From positions 62,001-126,000 of the forward strand of contig JAWKUB010000005.1 of NCBI GenBank assembly GCA_041398745.1: a DNA stretch of 64,000 bases. Reading direction: 5' to 3'. Both the position numbers and the translations under genes were made by a program. The notes below the pieces were generated by a model. That model saw only the letters and a list, made by a program, of their open reading frames with translations, was not told the DNA's origin and did not search any database. This DNA is from JACKHO01 sp041398745 (GTDB lineage Bacteria; Planctomycetota; Planctomycetia; Planctomycetales; Planctomycetaceae). Shown here one piece after another: positions 29,638 to 38,633 of the stretch (position 1 is its first letter; each line of letters begins with the position of its first letter).

Positions 29638-29874
29638 ATGAAAACCGCAGTGGCCCTTGTCGGCATTCTTGCAATTGCATTTGGCACCCTGGCCGGAATC
29701 GCCAGCTGGTACTTGATTGAGTTTTATCTTCCCATGGTCGATTGGGAGGAGCCCATGATTACCGTCAATACGTGGTGCTGGTTCCTCAACATTCTTGGCT
29801 GGGGAATTGGCGGCATTTGCATTGGACTAGCCACCATTCTCACCGAACCTCGCGAACGCGGATTCGACGATTAG
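29638..29874 (+). CDS. Small membrane protein with two TM segments
   Basis: 78 residues from the ATG at 29638. Two hydrophobic segments cover about residues 3-25 and 44-66 (TVNTWCWFLNILGWGIGGIC), separated by an acidic loop (MVDWEEP), and a short charged tail follows. No family recognised. It precedes another small membrane-anchored gene by 27 bases, so the two may be co-transcribed. Confidence 0.55.
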   Translation: MKTAVALVGILAIAFGTLAGIASWYLIEFYLPMVDWEEPMITVNTWCWFLNILGWGIGGICIGLATILTEPRERGFDD

Positions 29875-29901
29875 TCGTTCGTCGTCCGAAGAGACAACGT
29901 A

Positions 29902-30378
29902 ATGCAGCAGTCCCCCCTCACAAAGCGAAACGCAATTCTTGCAGGAATTCTGACTCTTGCGATTCTGGCTGTTTCGTTCTTGATCGGCTGGTTCGTGCGC
30001 ATGAACAAGAGCGACACAAGTACTGCCGACCGACTACATGGAAAATGGGCGGTGTACTCTTCTGCAGACGAGTCAAAACCGACATGTATCTACGAGTGGT
30101 CACCGAATGGACAAATGCAATGTTATTCGCTCGACGGACATGCCGTTTATTCAACCTCATCCCAGCCAAAGTGGTGGGTTCGGAACGGTGAATTCCGATA
30201 CCAAATCAAAATAGATATCCCCAAGGGCGCGAATGAGTATGTGACGGAAGACATTCACGTGGACTCGATATACCGATGGCGGATAGACTGGATTGATGAA
30301 GACACCGTCAGAATGCAAGACATCACAGATGGTAGCGAAGGCGAACTCATGGTATTTCGTCGGCGAAATTCTGGCTGA
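29902..30378 (+). CDS. Membrane-anchored hypothetical protein with lipocalin-like soluble domain
   Basis: 158 residues: a short basic start, one TM helix (about residues 12-32, LAILAVSFLIGWFV), then an approximately 120-residue beta-rich domain beginning RLHGKWAVYSS. That beginning, with repeated W and Y strands to VRMQDITDGSEGELMVFRR, looks like a lipocalin-like or DUF-type sensor domain. The domain is probably outside the cytoplasm. Function unknown. Confidence 0.65.
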   Translation: MQQSPLTKRNAILAGILTLAILAVSFLIGWFVRMNKSDTSTADRLHGKWAVYSSADESKPTCIYEWSPNGQMQCYSLDGHAVYSTSSQPKWWVRNGEFRYQIKIDIPKGANEYVTEDIHVDSIYRWRIDWIDEDTVRMQDITDGSEGELMVFRRRNSG

Positions 30379-30497
30379 CACCTAGCCTTCGAACAGGACG
30401 AACCATCCGATCTGCCGGAGTTCGCGAGTCGAGCTGTGGCGAAAGTCGAGGATCAAGGGTGTGGACCGGGTGATGGGCGATGTTCTCACGTTTTCGT

Positions 30498-31553
30498 TTA
30501 CCAGAACATCGGCTGATTGCCCATGATAATCGTTGTCCCCTTGGGTAATTCAAAGTCCACTTGGGCCTTTGGGATTTCCCCGTTGAACCGAACGCTCAGC
30601 ACCTTGGCCTCCAGTCGATTTCGTACGAGCGGGTGAGCAGGATCATCCGCGTTGTACGAGTACTCTTCGAATTTCCAACGGCGCGGAATCCATCGAGGAC
30701 CGTCTCCCGAATTCTCTTCGTATTCGAATGTGATCCGTTTGTTGGCAGCCGTTCCCTCCCATTCTTCGAACGCAACGAGTTGATCGTCCAATTTCGGCGC
30801 GAACCACGCCCGGTAGAACTCGCCACGCTCAGGAGCGACCAGGGGACTCTGCAAACAAATGCATTCGTGTCCATTGAACTCCTTGCGCATGTCTTCTGGT
30901 TCAAACGTATCCAAACGCCCGTTCACAGTGGGGTGCAGTTGTGGTCGGTAAAGCAAAAGCCACGGATACTCCGAATTAAACAACGCCGTCTGTTTGCTGG
31001 CTTCGGTCGAGGAATTCTTCGACGCATTCGGAGCCTGTTTGTCGCCACTCCACAGGCGAATTCGGTCGGTTCCGTTGTCAATATCCACAAAGTGTGTGTC
31101 GTACAATTGCCCCCATATGTTGAATTGTGGTCCATGTTCTTCGAACCTCCAGAGGTCACCGCTCACGAGTGCTTCACACGTTCTTACTCGCAGTGGAGCT
31201 ATCGGAGGCTGAGCTGGCAATCCCGGCAACAACAGTTCCTCCTCTTCGTCCAGAATTACGATATTCTCCACGACAACGTCGCCACCGGTCTGTGCAGGAA
31301 TCTGGCCGTTCGCAATAAGGATGAATCCTCCATCAAATCCACCGAAGTGTGTTGTCGCCCCCGTCCCACGACCGGTTTCCCATTCGAGCAGTTCGGCTTG
31401 GATTGTCGCCACCGACTCGCGGTGCTGTGACCATTTCTCGATGATTTGCTTTGCGTCCAAAACCTCTTGCGCAGGCAATGACGAAGGCAGGCAAATCGTC
31501 AGCAGCAACAAACTGGCGAGAAGTGGTGCGGCAGATTTGAATTCCAAATTCAT
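30498..31553 (-). CDS. Secreted paralogue 1 of a tandem triplet, unknown function
   Basis: 351 residues with a signal peptide (LLASLLLLTICLPSSLPAQ). The mature start LDAKQIIEKWSQHRESVATI matches the same region of the next two genes. Shared marks further on are LLLYRPQLHP, NGHECICLQSP, AWFAPKLDDQLVAFEEWE and the ending VDFELPKGT. The mostly beta layout recalls LolA/LppX-like lipoprotein-sorting folds, but I would not assign that function. It is the last gene of a compact operon, 27 bases after paralogue 2. Confidence 0.8.
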   Translation of the reverse strand: MNLEFKSAAPLLASLLLLTICLPSSLPAQEVLDAKQIIEKWSQHRESVATIQAELLEWETGRGTGATTHFGGFDGGFILIANGQIPAQTGGDVVVENIVILDEEEELLLPGLPAQPPIAPLRVRTCEALVSGDLWRFEEHGPQFNIWGQLYDTHFVDIDNGTDRIRLWSGDKQAPNASKNSSTEASKQTALFNSEYPWLLLYRPQLHPTVNGRLDTFEPEDMRKEFNGHECICLQSPLVAPERGEFYRAWFAPKLDDQLVAFEEWEGTAANKRITFEYEENSGDGPRWIPRRWKFEEYSYNADDPAHPLVRNRLEAKVLSVRFNGEIPKAQVDFELPKGTTIIMGNQPMFW

Positions 31554-31580
31554 CGCGGAGCCTTAGTTTGTTCCGGCCAA

Positions 31581-32789
31581 TCAGAAAATCATGATCGGCT
31601 GGTCGCTGTTAATTTGAAACACGCCCTCGGGAAACTTCAGCTCCCAGAATTCGTCGGCTGTCGTGAAATCGGTGGTTACGGACGTCACCCTGGTCTTCGA
31701 TGAACGAATTGCCCTTGGCGTAGAAGGGGCTGTTGCTGCGTTCTCAGTTTGAGAAGCCGGGTTTACTTCACGAACTTCCAATTCCGCTTCAGGGACTTCG
31801 GTAACCGGGGCAGAGTCAACTTGCTTCTGGACCGGAGTGAGGACTTCAATCGTAGGCACATCTGGAAACTCCGGGAGGTCTAAATTTGGCAATTCCGGGA
31901 GTTTAATTGCTGGCGGTAATGCTAGGGGAGACACCGTGAACTCATAGTCTGTGATTTCCCATGAATCAGGAACAAAGCCAATGTCTGCATGTTCTCGATA
32001 CTTGACATGAATGTCTCGCACGAGTTGGTCGAGTTTCATTTGCTGAAGTGCAACAATTCGATAGTCCTTACTCGGCGCGACCCAAACTCGGACTGAATTG
32101 GCACTGCCGTCCGGTGTTTCCTGTTCCAGGCACAGGCACTCTTCGCCATCGATGGTACGGCGGGAAGACGTCAGCGTGAGTTTGTCCAGGACGTCTGATA
32201 ACTCGACCGACACCTGCGGTCGGAACAACAGCGTCCACATCCGGATTTCATTTGCTCGGGCGGGGCTCGTGCTGTCTTTATCGCGCACCCCCACCGACTG
32301 TTGCGATTCGTCTTTCCAGTCCCAGAAGTCAAGACGCTCTTTTCCATTGGCAAGTCGAACGAGGTGCAGTTCCGACGTTCCGCCGCCATGAAGTGCATGC
32401 TCTCCCCACGTGTCTGTCCGCCAATGGAAATTCTCAAGCGTGACCATGCCATGAAAAATCCGAGCAGCGCCAGGGTCTTCGGTCTCGCCAACGGTGTCAT
32501 CGACGTTTCGAGCAATTAGCGGGCGAAATCCTCCTCGGGCGAACAGCAACGGCGGAAGTGCATCGTCACTGGGACTTCCCTTTTCAACGGTCAGGAACTC
32601 CGCCCGAAGTAATGGCGTTTTCTCTGCGCGATCGAGCCAGCGCTGAACTATTTCCTGAGCACTAATTGATTCCTCAGCTGAAACCACCTTTGCGGCAAGC
32701 AGAAAAAGGAAACACCAAGTTGTGGTTTGAACAATCTTCAAGGTCGTGCATCTCCATGTGACATCACAGGAATGACGTTTGAGCGTCAT
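31581..32789 (-). CDS. Secreted paralogue 2 of a tandem triplet
   Basis: 402 residues from the ATG at 32789, with a hydrophobic signal (TTWCFLFLLAAKVVSA). The mature protein begins ISAQEIVQRWLDRAEKTPLL, like its neighbours. Conserved stretches are MWTLLFRPQVS, DGEECLCLEQ, VWVAPSKDYRIVALQQM and the ending WELKFPEGVFQIN. A Pro-rich insert about residues 295-345 (LPELPNLDLPEFPDVP) is unique to this copy. Six bases separate it from paralogue 3 upstream. Confidence 0.8.
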   Translation of the reverse strand: MTLKRHSCDVTWRCTTLKIVQTTTWCFLFLLAAKVVSAEESISAQEIVQRWLDRAEKTPLLRAEFLTVEKGSPSDDALPPLLFARGGFRPLIARNVDDTVGETEDPGAARIFHGMVTLENFHWRTDTWGEHALHGGGTSELHLVRLANGKERLDFWDWKDESQQSVGVRDKDSTSPARANEIRMWTLLFRPQVSVELSDVLDKLTLTSSRRTIDGEECLCLEQETPDGSANSVRVWVAPSKDYRIVALQQMKLDQLVRDIHVKYREHADIGFVPDSWEITDYEFTVSPLALPPAIKLPELPNLDLPEFPDVPTIEVLTPVQKQVDSAPVTEVPEAELEVREVNPASQTENAATAPSTPRAIRSSKTRVTSVTTDFTTADEFWELKFPEGVFQINSDQPIMIF

Positions 32790-32795
32790 AGCGTA

Positions 32796-33773
32796 TTAGA
32801 AGACATCCAGAATCATGTGTTGACGGAAGCGGTTGATGTTGATGACGGTCCTGTTCGGGAACTCTAGCTTCCAACGTTCAGGCGACACCTCAGTCGGCAA
32901 CGTGACAGATGTAATCTTCGTGGTCCGGGTATTCCTGGCAACACGCTGACCGGGCTCCCCAGAGGCTGCGAAGCTTTCTTCATGCCAGCGAACGGGAGCC
33001 CAGCCCAGCTCATCATGAATTTCGTAATCAACAGAAATCCGCCGTACGATGTCAATCAGGTCGAACTCTTCGTACTCGACCAGTTGCCAGTCGTTGGTTT
33101 CATCGAACCAGAACCGCATCCTGTTCTGTCCACTTTCTTCAGGGATATATTCCAGACAGCGGCTCCTATGGCCACCAATTTCCCGTACCTCGTCGATCAG
33201 GGATAATTCGCCGAGCACCCCTCCAAAGACGGATATTTCGGGGCGATACAGCATTTGCCAGACAATGACTTCCGGCGCCTCAGATTTACCGCCCGTCGAC
33301 GGAACTTGAGTGGCAAAGGGGTTTCCACCCGACTCAAACAATTGGAATGAAGTGTTCTGCATTCCGTCGTCAAGCAACACCTTCTTGCCGACGCATGTAC
33401 GGCCACTCGAATTCGCAAACTGCCCCGACAAGTCTACCCGCGAACGAGACTGCTCCAGCAGAACCTTGCCGCTGCGCACGTACACTTCGGACACCTCCGA
33501 AGGTTTGTCATTGCCATCCGCTTTCACAGTTACGGCAATGCCAACTTCTGCGCCCTCAATGACCAGTATCCGAATACCGTTGCCTTCATCAAGAAACACT
33601 TGTTGCTTTCGAATGCAACGCTCCCATTCCAACACTTCCGCGTCCAATGCCGGAACATTCTTCCCACGCTGCAGCCAGGTCTGCAGAATTTGGTCTTTTG
33701 TGACTTCCTCTGCAAACGCAATGCGAGACGCAGCCACAAGTAGGCAAATGAAAAGCCAGCATTGTTGACGCAT
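32796..33773 (-). CDS. Secreted paralogue 3 of a tandem triplet
   Basis: 325 residues. The start at 33773 is decided by GAGGAG seven bases upstream and the signal peptide that follows (CWLFICLLVAASRIAFA); an upstream frame start at 33818 is less likely. The mature part begins VTKDQILQTWLQRGKNVPAL. Shared marks are VWQMLYRPEIS, GGHRSRCLEYI, FWFDETNDWQLVEYEEFD and WKLEFPNRTVININ. It is the first gene of the three-gene operon. Confidence 0.8.
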   Translation of the reverse strand: MRQQCWLFICLLVAASRIAFAEEVTKDQILQTWLQRGKNVPALDAEVLEWERCIRKQQVFLDEGNGIRILVIEGAEVGIAVTVKADGNDKPSEVSEVYVRSGKVLLEQSRSRVDLSGQFANSSGRTCVGKKVLLDDGMQNTSFQLFESGGNPFATQVPSTGGKSEAPEVIVWQMLYRPEISVFGGVLGELSLIDEVREIGGHRSRCLEYIPEESGQNRMRFWFDETNDWQLVEYEEFDLIDIVRRISVDYEIHDELGWAPVRWHEESFAASGEPGQRVARNTRTTKITSVTLPTEVSPERWKLEFPNRTVININRFRQHMILDVF

Positions 33774-34077
33774 GGCAAGCTCCTCGATGGCTCTCGTCTG
33801 ATTGGTATTCTTTGACACACCTTAAGACATCGTGCCTACAGAACCTCTTGCTGTCAATTCCTGATTAACATTTCCGCTACAAACCTCACAGACGCATGCC
33901 ATCGATGCACAATCGGAATGTCCCCATTGTCGCGGCATAAAGCGGGAGAATCTCGCCAATTCTCAGAATTCGTTCTGGATTGTCCCGCAGAAATGGGGAA
34001 AGCTGAACTACGGCGGCGTTTCGGGGATTGTCTCCAGAACCAAGTCGGAATCTTCACTCGATAACTGAGGGCAACAA
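33774..34077. other. 304-base divergent intergenic stretch
   Basis: It lies between the paralogue operon and the coiled-coil secreted protein gene and should hold both promoters. I see no gene, repeat or strong hairpin in it. Confidence 0.5.
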
Positions 34078-35379
34078 ATGAGTTTCTTACGGGCATGTGG
34101 ATATCTGCTTCTTCTTGGTTCGATGGCACAATTTGGTGATGTGGCGAACGCCCAAACCCCTCACCCTGCCAAACAAGCGGGGCCTGAAGCTCAAAAAGAT
34201 CCCGCACAAACTCCGCCGTCGTTTGACCCAGCCCAGCGGAGTGGATCGAACATCGAGAGCCCGTCGGCGGGTGACGGCCACGCCGTGAATTCGGCTTCAG
34301 ATCTACCTCTCATCCCGTTGTGCCCACCCGTCCCGTTGGTCTCTTCAGCCATGTTCGCACCTCGCAACGAGTTCACGCTGGGCGTTACTCCAGCAGTTCC
34401 AATTCATGAACGGGAAGCGGAAATCTGGTTCAAGCTTCCTGAGCATGCTTTACTTACGGTGAACTTTCGCGAGTACTCCGAAGTTGGCACCTTCTGCATT
34501 GTGAAAACCAAAATCCCAACTCGCGAACCACGGCGCTATTACTTCTCCGCCAGATACGCGACAGCCCATGGTGGAAAGCCACTGCATCCCAGCATCTCAA
34601 TGAGCGATGGCATGTCGGGCATCAACACCTTGGGGCAAGATTATGTCGATTTGTTCCCTGGCTCACATGCGGAAATCTGTTTCGTTTCGGACTGTGAATC
34701 AACTGAAGGATACACAGTCCCAGTCAAGGATTGCTGCGAAGAACTGAAGCAGGCCATCAAAGAACTGCAAGGCGAGGTCGCCAGTCAAAAGAAGACTGTT
34801 GGCGACAATTCCAAAGCCTTGGAGGCCAATTCGACAAGGTTGAAGGAATTGACGGAGGAGATGAAGAACTTGAGAGATGCAATAGAAAAGCAACAGAAAA
34901 CATTCACTGTTGCTCAAGCGGAGGCAGCCGAGGATCTCGCCAGAGCGTTCCAATTTCGGACCACCGAAATAACGCTCAAAGAGGTGGGCACTACTTCGCC
35001 AAACGATTTCCGAGGGCTGCCTGGGTCGGTTGTCCTTTCCACTCAGGATGTTCCGGTAAAACTCGGAAATCTACGAGTTGTTGAAGCGACGCTGACATTG
35101 ACCGTTCGGCGATCCAGTTCACCGAATGATCCGCACATCGGAGTTCTCGCGCAGGGTGTCCCAATTCAATTGGTAAACCACACCACTTCGTTCTCGGGAA
35201 CGATCTTGCTGTCGGACCTCGTGCACGCGTCGCTAAATGACTATTTGAATAGCGAGCGTGCAGCGGGGGGTACACGCACTGACTACCAAATTGATGGGAC
35301 CTTGAAGCTGCAGGGTGTTGAGGCCAGCCCACTGACTGGAGAAATCGGCAATCACATTCGCCTTCGGCTCACAAAGTAG
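34078..35379 (+). CDS. Secreted coiled-coil protein, possibly TIGR03000-like
   Basis: 433 residues, preceded by TGAGGG, with a signal peptide ending near DVANAQ. A Pro-rich linker follows. A roughly 60-residue beta region (AEIWFKLPEHALLTVNFREY, ending in RRYYFSARYA) recalls the planctomycete TIGR03000 domain, though this is only by appearance. A coiled coil covers about residues 220-285 (ELKQAIKELQGEVASQKKTV and onward), then a beta-rich C-terminal domain of about 130 residues. Probably periplasmic or surface located. A terminator follows. Function unknown. Confidence 0.75.
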   Translation: MSFLRACGYLLLLGSMAQFGDVANAQTPHPAKQAGPEAQKDPAQTPPSFDPAQRSGSNIESPSAGDGHAVNSASDLPLIPLCPPVPLVSSAMFAPRNEFTLGVTPAVPIHEREAEIWFKLPEHALLTVNFREYSEVGTFCIVKTKIPTREPRRYYFSARYATAHGGKPLHPSISMSDGMSGINTLGQDYVDLFPGSHAEICFVSDCESTEGYTVPVKDCCEELKQAIKELQGEVASQKKTVGDNSKALEANSTRLKELTEEMKNLRDAIEKQQKTFTVAQAEAAEDLARAFQFRTTEITLKEVGTTSPNDFRGLPGSVVLSTQDVPVKLGNLRVVEATLTLTVRRSSSPNDPHIGVLAQGVPIQLVNHTTSFSGTILLSDLVHASLNDYLNSERAAGGTRTDYQIDGTLKLQGVEASPLTGEIGNHIRLRLTK

Positions 35380-35411
35380 TTATTGCCGACAGAGTTACAT
35401 TCGCTCGATTA

Positions 35412-35452
35412 AAACGGTGCCGAGACATGCTCTCGGTACCGTTTGTTGTTTC
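35412..35452 (+). terminator. Rho-independent-type hairpin after the coiled-coil protein gene
   Basis: AAACGGTGCCGAGA (35412-35425) pairs with TCTCGGTACCGTTT (35431-35444) around a five-base loop with one G-U pair. T-rich sequence (GTTGTTTCTG) follows. It begins 33 bases after the stop codon. Confidence 0.7.
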
Positions 35453-35557
35453 TGTTGCTGGTGAGGCCTTGTCGCCTCATAGTCGACGACCGCTGGGCTG
35501 CCTGATAGTCTGCAGAGCATAACAAGTCCCACGCACTCGACGACGAAGGAACTCAGG

Positions 35558-36691
35558 ATGATTCTGCGCCCCCTATTGTTTGGCCTCGCTGTTTTGACAC
35601 TTGGTACTTTGCAACTCAATGCGGACGACGCGGGACGCGTGATCAATGCCAGCAAGTTCGAATCGCTCCAGGCTGCGCTCGACGCCATTCCCGAAAGCGG
35701 CGGTGTTGTGCATTTACCGCCGGGAGAATTTGAACTCACCGAACCGCTGCGGCTTACGCGTGGGGATGTCTCCCTCCAGGGCTCGGGGACGGCCACGCAT
35801 CTCATCAACAAAAATGAGTCTGGTCAGCCCGCGCTACTCATCGCTCACCCAGAATGCCAGGACGCAAAGACCGATCGAAAGCATCAGCTCTGGCGCGTGC
35901 ACATCAGCAACATGCGGATTACCGGCAACGAAGAAAGTGGGCCCGGTATTGAGGCGCGTCAAGTCAATGAAATCTACCTCGAAGGAGTCACCGTCAGCGA
36001 AAACGGCGGTGACGGAATTTTTCTCAACTACTGCTACGAAGACCCCCGCATTTGTGATTGTCTTATCACCTACAACAAGCAGAACGGTGTCAACCTGCAG
36101 GGATGTCACGACATTGTTGTCAACGGAAATCACTTCGAAGAGAATCAGGACGCCCTGCTTTGCGCGGACAGCTTTAACTTGTGCATGAACGGCAATAACC
36201 TTGATGATCATTTGCGGCACGGCGTGGTCATCGAAAACACCTATGGCAGCGTGCTCTCAGGCAACATGATTGAAGAGTGCAACGAAACCGCGGTCATTCT
36301 CGACCGAGACTGCTATGGCGTCACCGTCAGCGCGAATGTCATTGCTCACAACGGCTCCGGCGTTGATTTGCGCGACGCTCACGGTTGTGCAATTTCGGCG
36401 AACACGTTCACCATTCTCAAGACCAAAGCCCTACGCATTGGCCCGGACAGCGGTCGGATTACCGTCACCGGCAACAACTTCTCGAACAGCTACATTGGCG
36501 AAAACAGCATTAAGCGCAACGTCGACGACGCAGCTGCGGGCGGAATCTGGATCGAAGGCGCCGACCAAATTGCCATTACCGGCAACGTCTTCTCGGGCCT
36601 GACAGAAAAAGCCGTGACGCTCATTGGAGACCGCAAGCACATCATCTTCGCCAGCAACCTGCTCGTCGATGTCGAAAGTGATATCGAGTAG
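35558..36691 (+). CDS. Secreted right-handed parallel beta-helix protein (PbH1 repeats)
   Basis: 377 residues with a signal peptide (MILRPLLFGLAVLTLGTL, cleaved near LNADDAG); GAAGGA precedes the ATG. After the lead strand FESLQAALDAIPESGGVVHL the sequence shows regular beta-helix turns: NGDG, GCHDIVVNGNHF, NLCMNGNNLDD, GITVTGNNF-like N-x-F ladders and AITGNVFSGL. Such folds occur in polysaccharide lyases, epimerases and NosD-like proteins. No lyase-specific catalytic set is clear. Likely a carbohydrate-active or surface protein. Confidence 0.88.
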   Translation: MILRPLLFGLAVLTLGTLQLNADDAGRVINASKFESLQAALDAIPESGGVVHLPPGEFELTEPLRLTRGDVSLQGSGTATHLINKNESGQPALLIAHPECQDAKTDRKHQLWRVHISNMRITGNEESGPGIEARQVNEIYLEGVTVSENGGDGIFLNYCYEDPRICDCLITYNKQNGVNLQGCHDIVVNGNHFEENQDALLCADSFNLCMNGNNLDDHLRHGVVIENTYGSVLSGNMIEECNETAVILDRDCYGVTVSANVIAHNGSGVDLRDAHGCAISANTFTILKTKALRIGPDSGRITVTGNNFSNSYIGENSIKRNVDDAAAGGIWIEGADQIAITGNVFSGLTEKAVTLIGDRKHIIFASNLLVDVESDIE

Positions 36692-36879
36692 GTACCACGC
36701 CACAATAACCTGCGCATTTCGAACACCTTTTTAGTCGGGCACAACCTTACTACTGGAACTGCGACGATTTAGGCACCAGCGATTCGTCAGCGTACGATCC
36801 TGCGACTTGACATGCAAAAAATCAATCCCCGTTTCACAGAAGAGCATTCTGGCTAACGATTAGCTCGTCGAACAAGCAA

Positions 36880-37110
36880 ATGAGCCTTCGCGAATGGCTT
36901 GATCCGAACTCGGCAGACGTCGTGATACTAATCCTAGGAATCACGATGCTGGTCGCGCCATTCGTCGGACTCACTATCGGCCTGTGCCTCCAGTACGACA
37001 CCGGGTCGCGAAAAGCACGTGGCCTCGTCGGTTTTGCAATTGGGGGCTTACTGTCGTTCGCCTGCCTTTTCGCAATTGTTTCCCTGGTCTGTGAGTACTG
37101 GGCGGCGTGA
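36880..37110 (+). CDS. Small membrane protein with two TM segments
   Basis: 76 residues. Two hydrophobic segments cover about residues 14-38 (VVILILGITMLVAPFVG) and 47-70 (GLVGFAIGGLLSFACLFAIV), joined by a basic loop (GSRKARG). No family recognised. It faces the DUF2721 gene, with a hairpin between them. Confidence 0.55.
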   Translation: MSLREWLDPNSADVVILILGITMLVAPFVGLTIGLCLQYDTGSRKARGLVGFAIGGLLSFACLFAIVSLVCEYWAA

Positions 37111-37155
37111 AATCGAACCATATTCCGCTAGACAGTGACATCTTCCCGATAAAAT

Positions 37156-37182
37156 GGAAGGCAGCGAGGACGCTGCCCTTCC
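37156..37182. terminator. Hairpin between convergent small membrane protein genes
   Basis: GGAAGGCAGCG and CGCTGCCCTTCC pair with one bulged base. Read on the minus strand it is followed by CATTTTATC; on the plus strand by CGAAAAC. It may end transcription of the DUF2721 gene or of both genes. A GC-rich palindrome of this kind could also be a dispersed repeat, but no second copy is in the window. Confidence 0.45.
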
Positions 37183-37214
37183 GAAAACTAAGTTCGCCTT
37201 AGTCGTCGGTTGAT

Positions 37215-37622
37215 CTACTTGTCCGCATGCTGGTCATAACGCTCGTCGAAATCGTTCAGCACCATGTCCAGCGCCGTGGTCGAGATGAGAACATCCCATA
37301 GCGAACAGAGCAATGAAAACATCAGGCAGACCACGCTTGCGGCGAAGAGATACTGGCCGACCTTCATTTCGTCGAAGATGCAGAAGAACATCGAGAGCGT
37401 GCAGATGAAGAAACTCAGCACCCCCAGAGCCTGCATCGACTGAATCAGACGCAGCCTGGTTCTGAGAATGGGGATTTGTCTCAGTTCGAGTCTTCGATGC
37501 TCACCGCTGTGTCCGGCGTGCATATCGCGAATCAACTTCGCCAGCACATAGAATCTGTTGCTGTAGGCCAGCATGATCAGTGCAATGGCACCGAAGAGCA
37601 GTGCGGGAGTTCCTAGCGTCAT
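37215..37622 (-). CDS. DUF2721-like membrane protein
   Basis: 135 residues. The start at 37622 has AAGGTGA upstream and opens straight into TM helix 1 (GTPALLFGAIALIMLAYSN). Helices 2 and 3 cover about residues 72-92 and 96-118. The cytoplasmic loop between helix 1 and helix 2 carries RFYVLAKLIRDMH and RRLELRQIPILRTRLRLIQ, which match the DUF2721 pattern. Function of the family unknown. Upstream lies the duplicated peptidase fragment. Confidence 0.75.
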   Translation of the reverse strand: MTLGTPALLFGAIALIMLAYSNRFYVLAKLIRDMHAGHSGEHRRLELRQIPILRTRLRLIQSMQALGVLSFFICTLSMFFCIFDEMKVGQYLFAASVVCLMFSLLCSLWDVLISTTALDMVLNDFDERYDQHADK

Positions 37623-37776
37623 CGAAATCACCTTATGTAGTTTCCGTAAGGCAACGCCGTGCGGATGAGACGTCTGCATGCGACTATGTCATGCCCGCTT
37701 CCTTGCACCGCTTGATGGTGCCGTTTCGGACTTTTGCCAGTTGCAGCAGTTGAGCGCTTCGAACTCCTCAAAGCTA

Positions 37777-38136
37777 TTACCGACCTGTTGACATTGCAAG
37801 ATTCGCAAGTCGGTTTGATGATCGAATCAAGTGAGTTTTATCAGTGTTGACGTCGAACATTTGAACGTTGCAGCTGGCTTCAATGGACCTGCTGTTCAGC
37901 TGTAAAAGGCTGGCACTGCTGACTTGTTCAAGAGCGTCATGAAACGTGGGTCGAGCAATCCCAACGTGCCGGAGTAACGGCCAACAGCGCGGCAGGTTCT
38001 CGACGAGGCAGCGGGCGATGAGCATTCTCACGTGGACGAGGCTACCCGGTCCTTCACGGAGGTCGTGGTTGCGGTTGGGGTACACCTTATTGTATTCGTA
38101 GTTAGCGAAACAGCTGTTCACAACAGAGGCATACAA
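37777..38136 (-). pseudogene. Fragment related to the 3' end of the S9 peptidase gene
   Basis: An open frame of 119 codons contains VYPNRNHDLREGPGSLVHVR, almost identical to residues about 655-675 of the S9 peptidase at 38634-40703. Similarity stops after LVENLPR and the frame continues into unrelated sequence. DNA similarity covers about 37987-38090 versus 38646-38749, in the same orientation about 660 bases apart. The upstream catalytic parts are missing, so this is a remnant. The DUF1801 gene lies between the two copies. Confidence 0.75.
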
Positions 38137-38570
38137 TGAAGAAGCAACCCAAAGCAGAACAGAACGATCCCGCCGTCGAAAAGTTTCTAGCCGGAGTCAA
38201 AGACGAACAGAAACTCGCCGATTGTCGAACCGTGCTCGCAATGATGCGGGATTTAACGGGGGAATCGGCCGTCATGTGGGGAAAAGACAAAGTGGGCTTT
38301 GGCAAGTTTCACTACCGGGGTAAAACGTCCGAGGGAGACTGGTTTCATGTTGGCTTCTCACCTCGAAAGCAGGATCTGACTCTTTACCTGCACTGCGAAT
38401 TGGAGAAGCAAGCGACACTGCTCGAAAAGCTGGGAAAACACAAGATTGGCAAGTCGTGTCTTTACATCAAGAGGCTCGAAGACATTCATATGCCGACGCT
38501 CAAGAAGCTCACCAAGAAGGCCTACCAATCGCCTGCTATTGCTGGCGCGACCATTAGCAAGGCGACATAA
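38136..38570 (+). CDS. DUF1801 (YdhG-like) domain protein
   Basis: 144 residues, AGAGG upstream. The pattern LADCRTVLAMMRDLTGESAV, then MWGKDKVGFGKFHY and WFHVGFSPRKQDLTLYL, ending in IKRLEDIHMPTLKKL, is typical of DUF1801 proteins, small soluble proteins of unknown function. It is divergent from the peptidase fragment and convergent with the intact peptidase gene, as if inserted with or between duplicated ends. Confidence 0.88.
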   Translation: MKKQPKAEQNDPAVEKFLAGVKDEQKLADCRTVLAMMRDLTGESAVMWGKDKVGFGKFHYRGKTSEGDWFHVGFSPRKQDLTLYLHCELEKQATLLEKLGKHKIGKSCLYIKRLEDIHMPTLKKLTKKAYQSPAIAGATISKAT

Positions 38571-38633
38571 CAATCCATCGTACCGTGCTGGTGGCAAGGC
38601 TGACTCGTTTGCAGGTGGGACGACCAATTCCAG

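Noticed and set aside
30561..31430. A 289-codon plus-strand frame opposite secreted paralogue 1
   Set aside because: No signal peptide or domain, while the minus-strand protein shares motifs with two neighbours.
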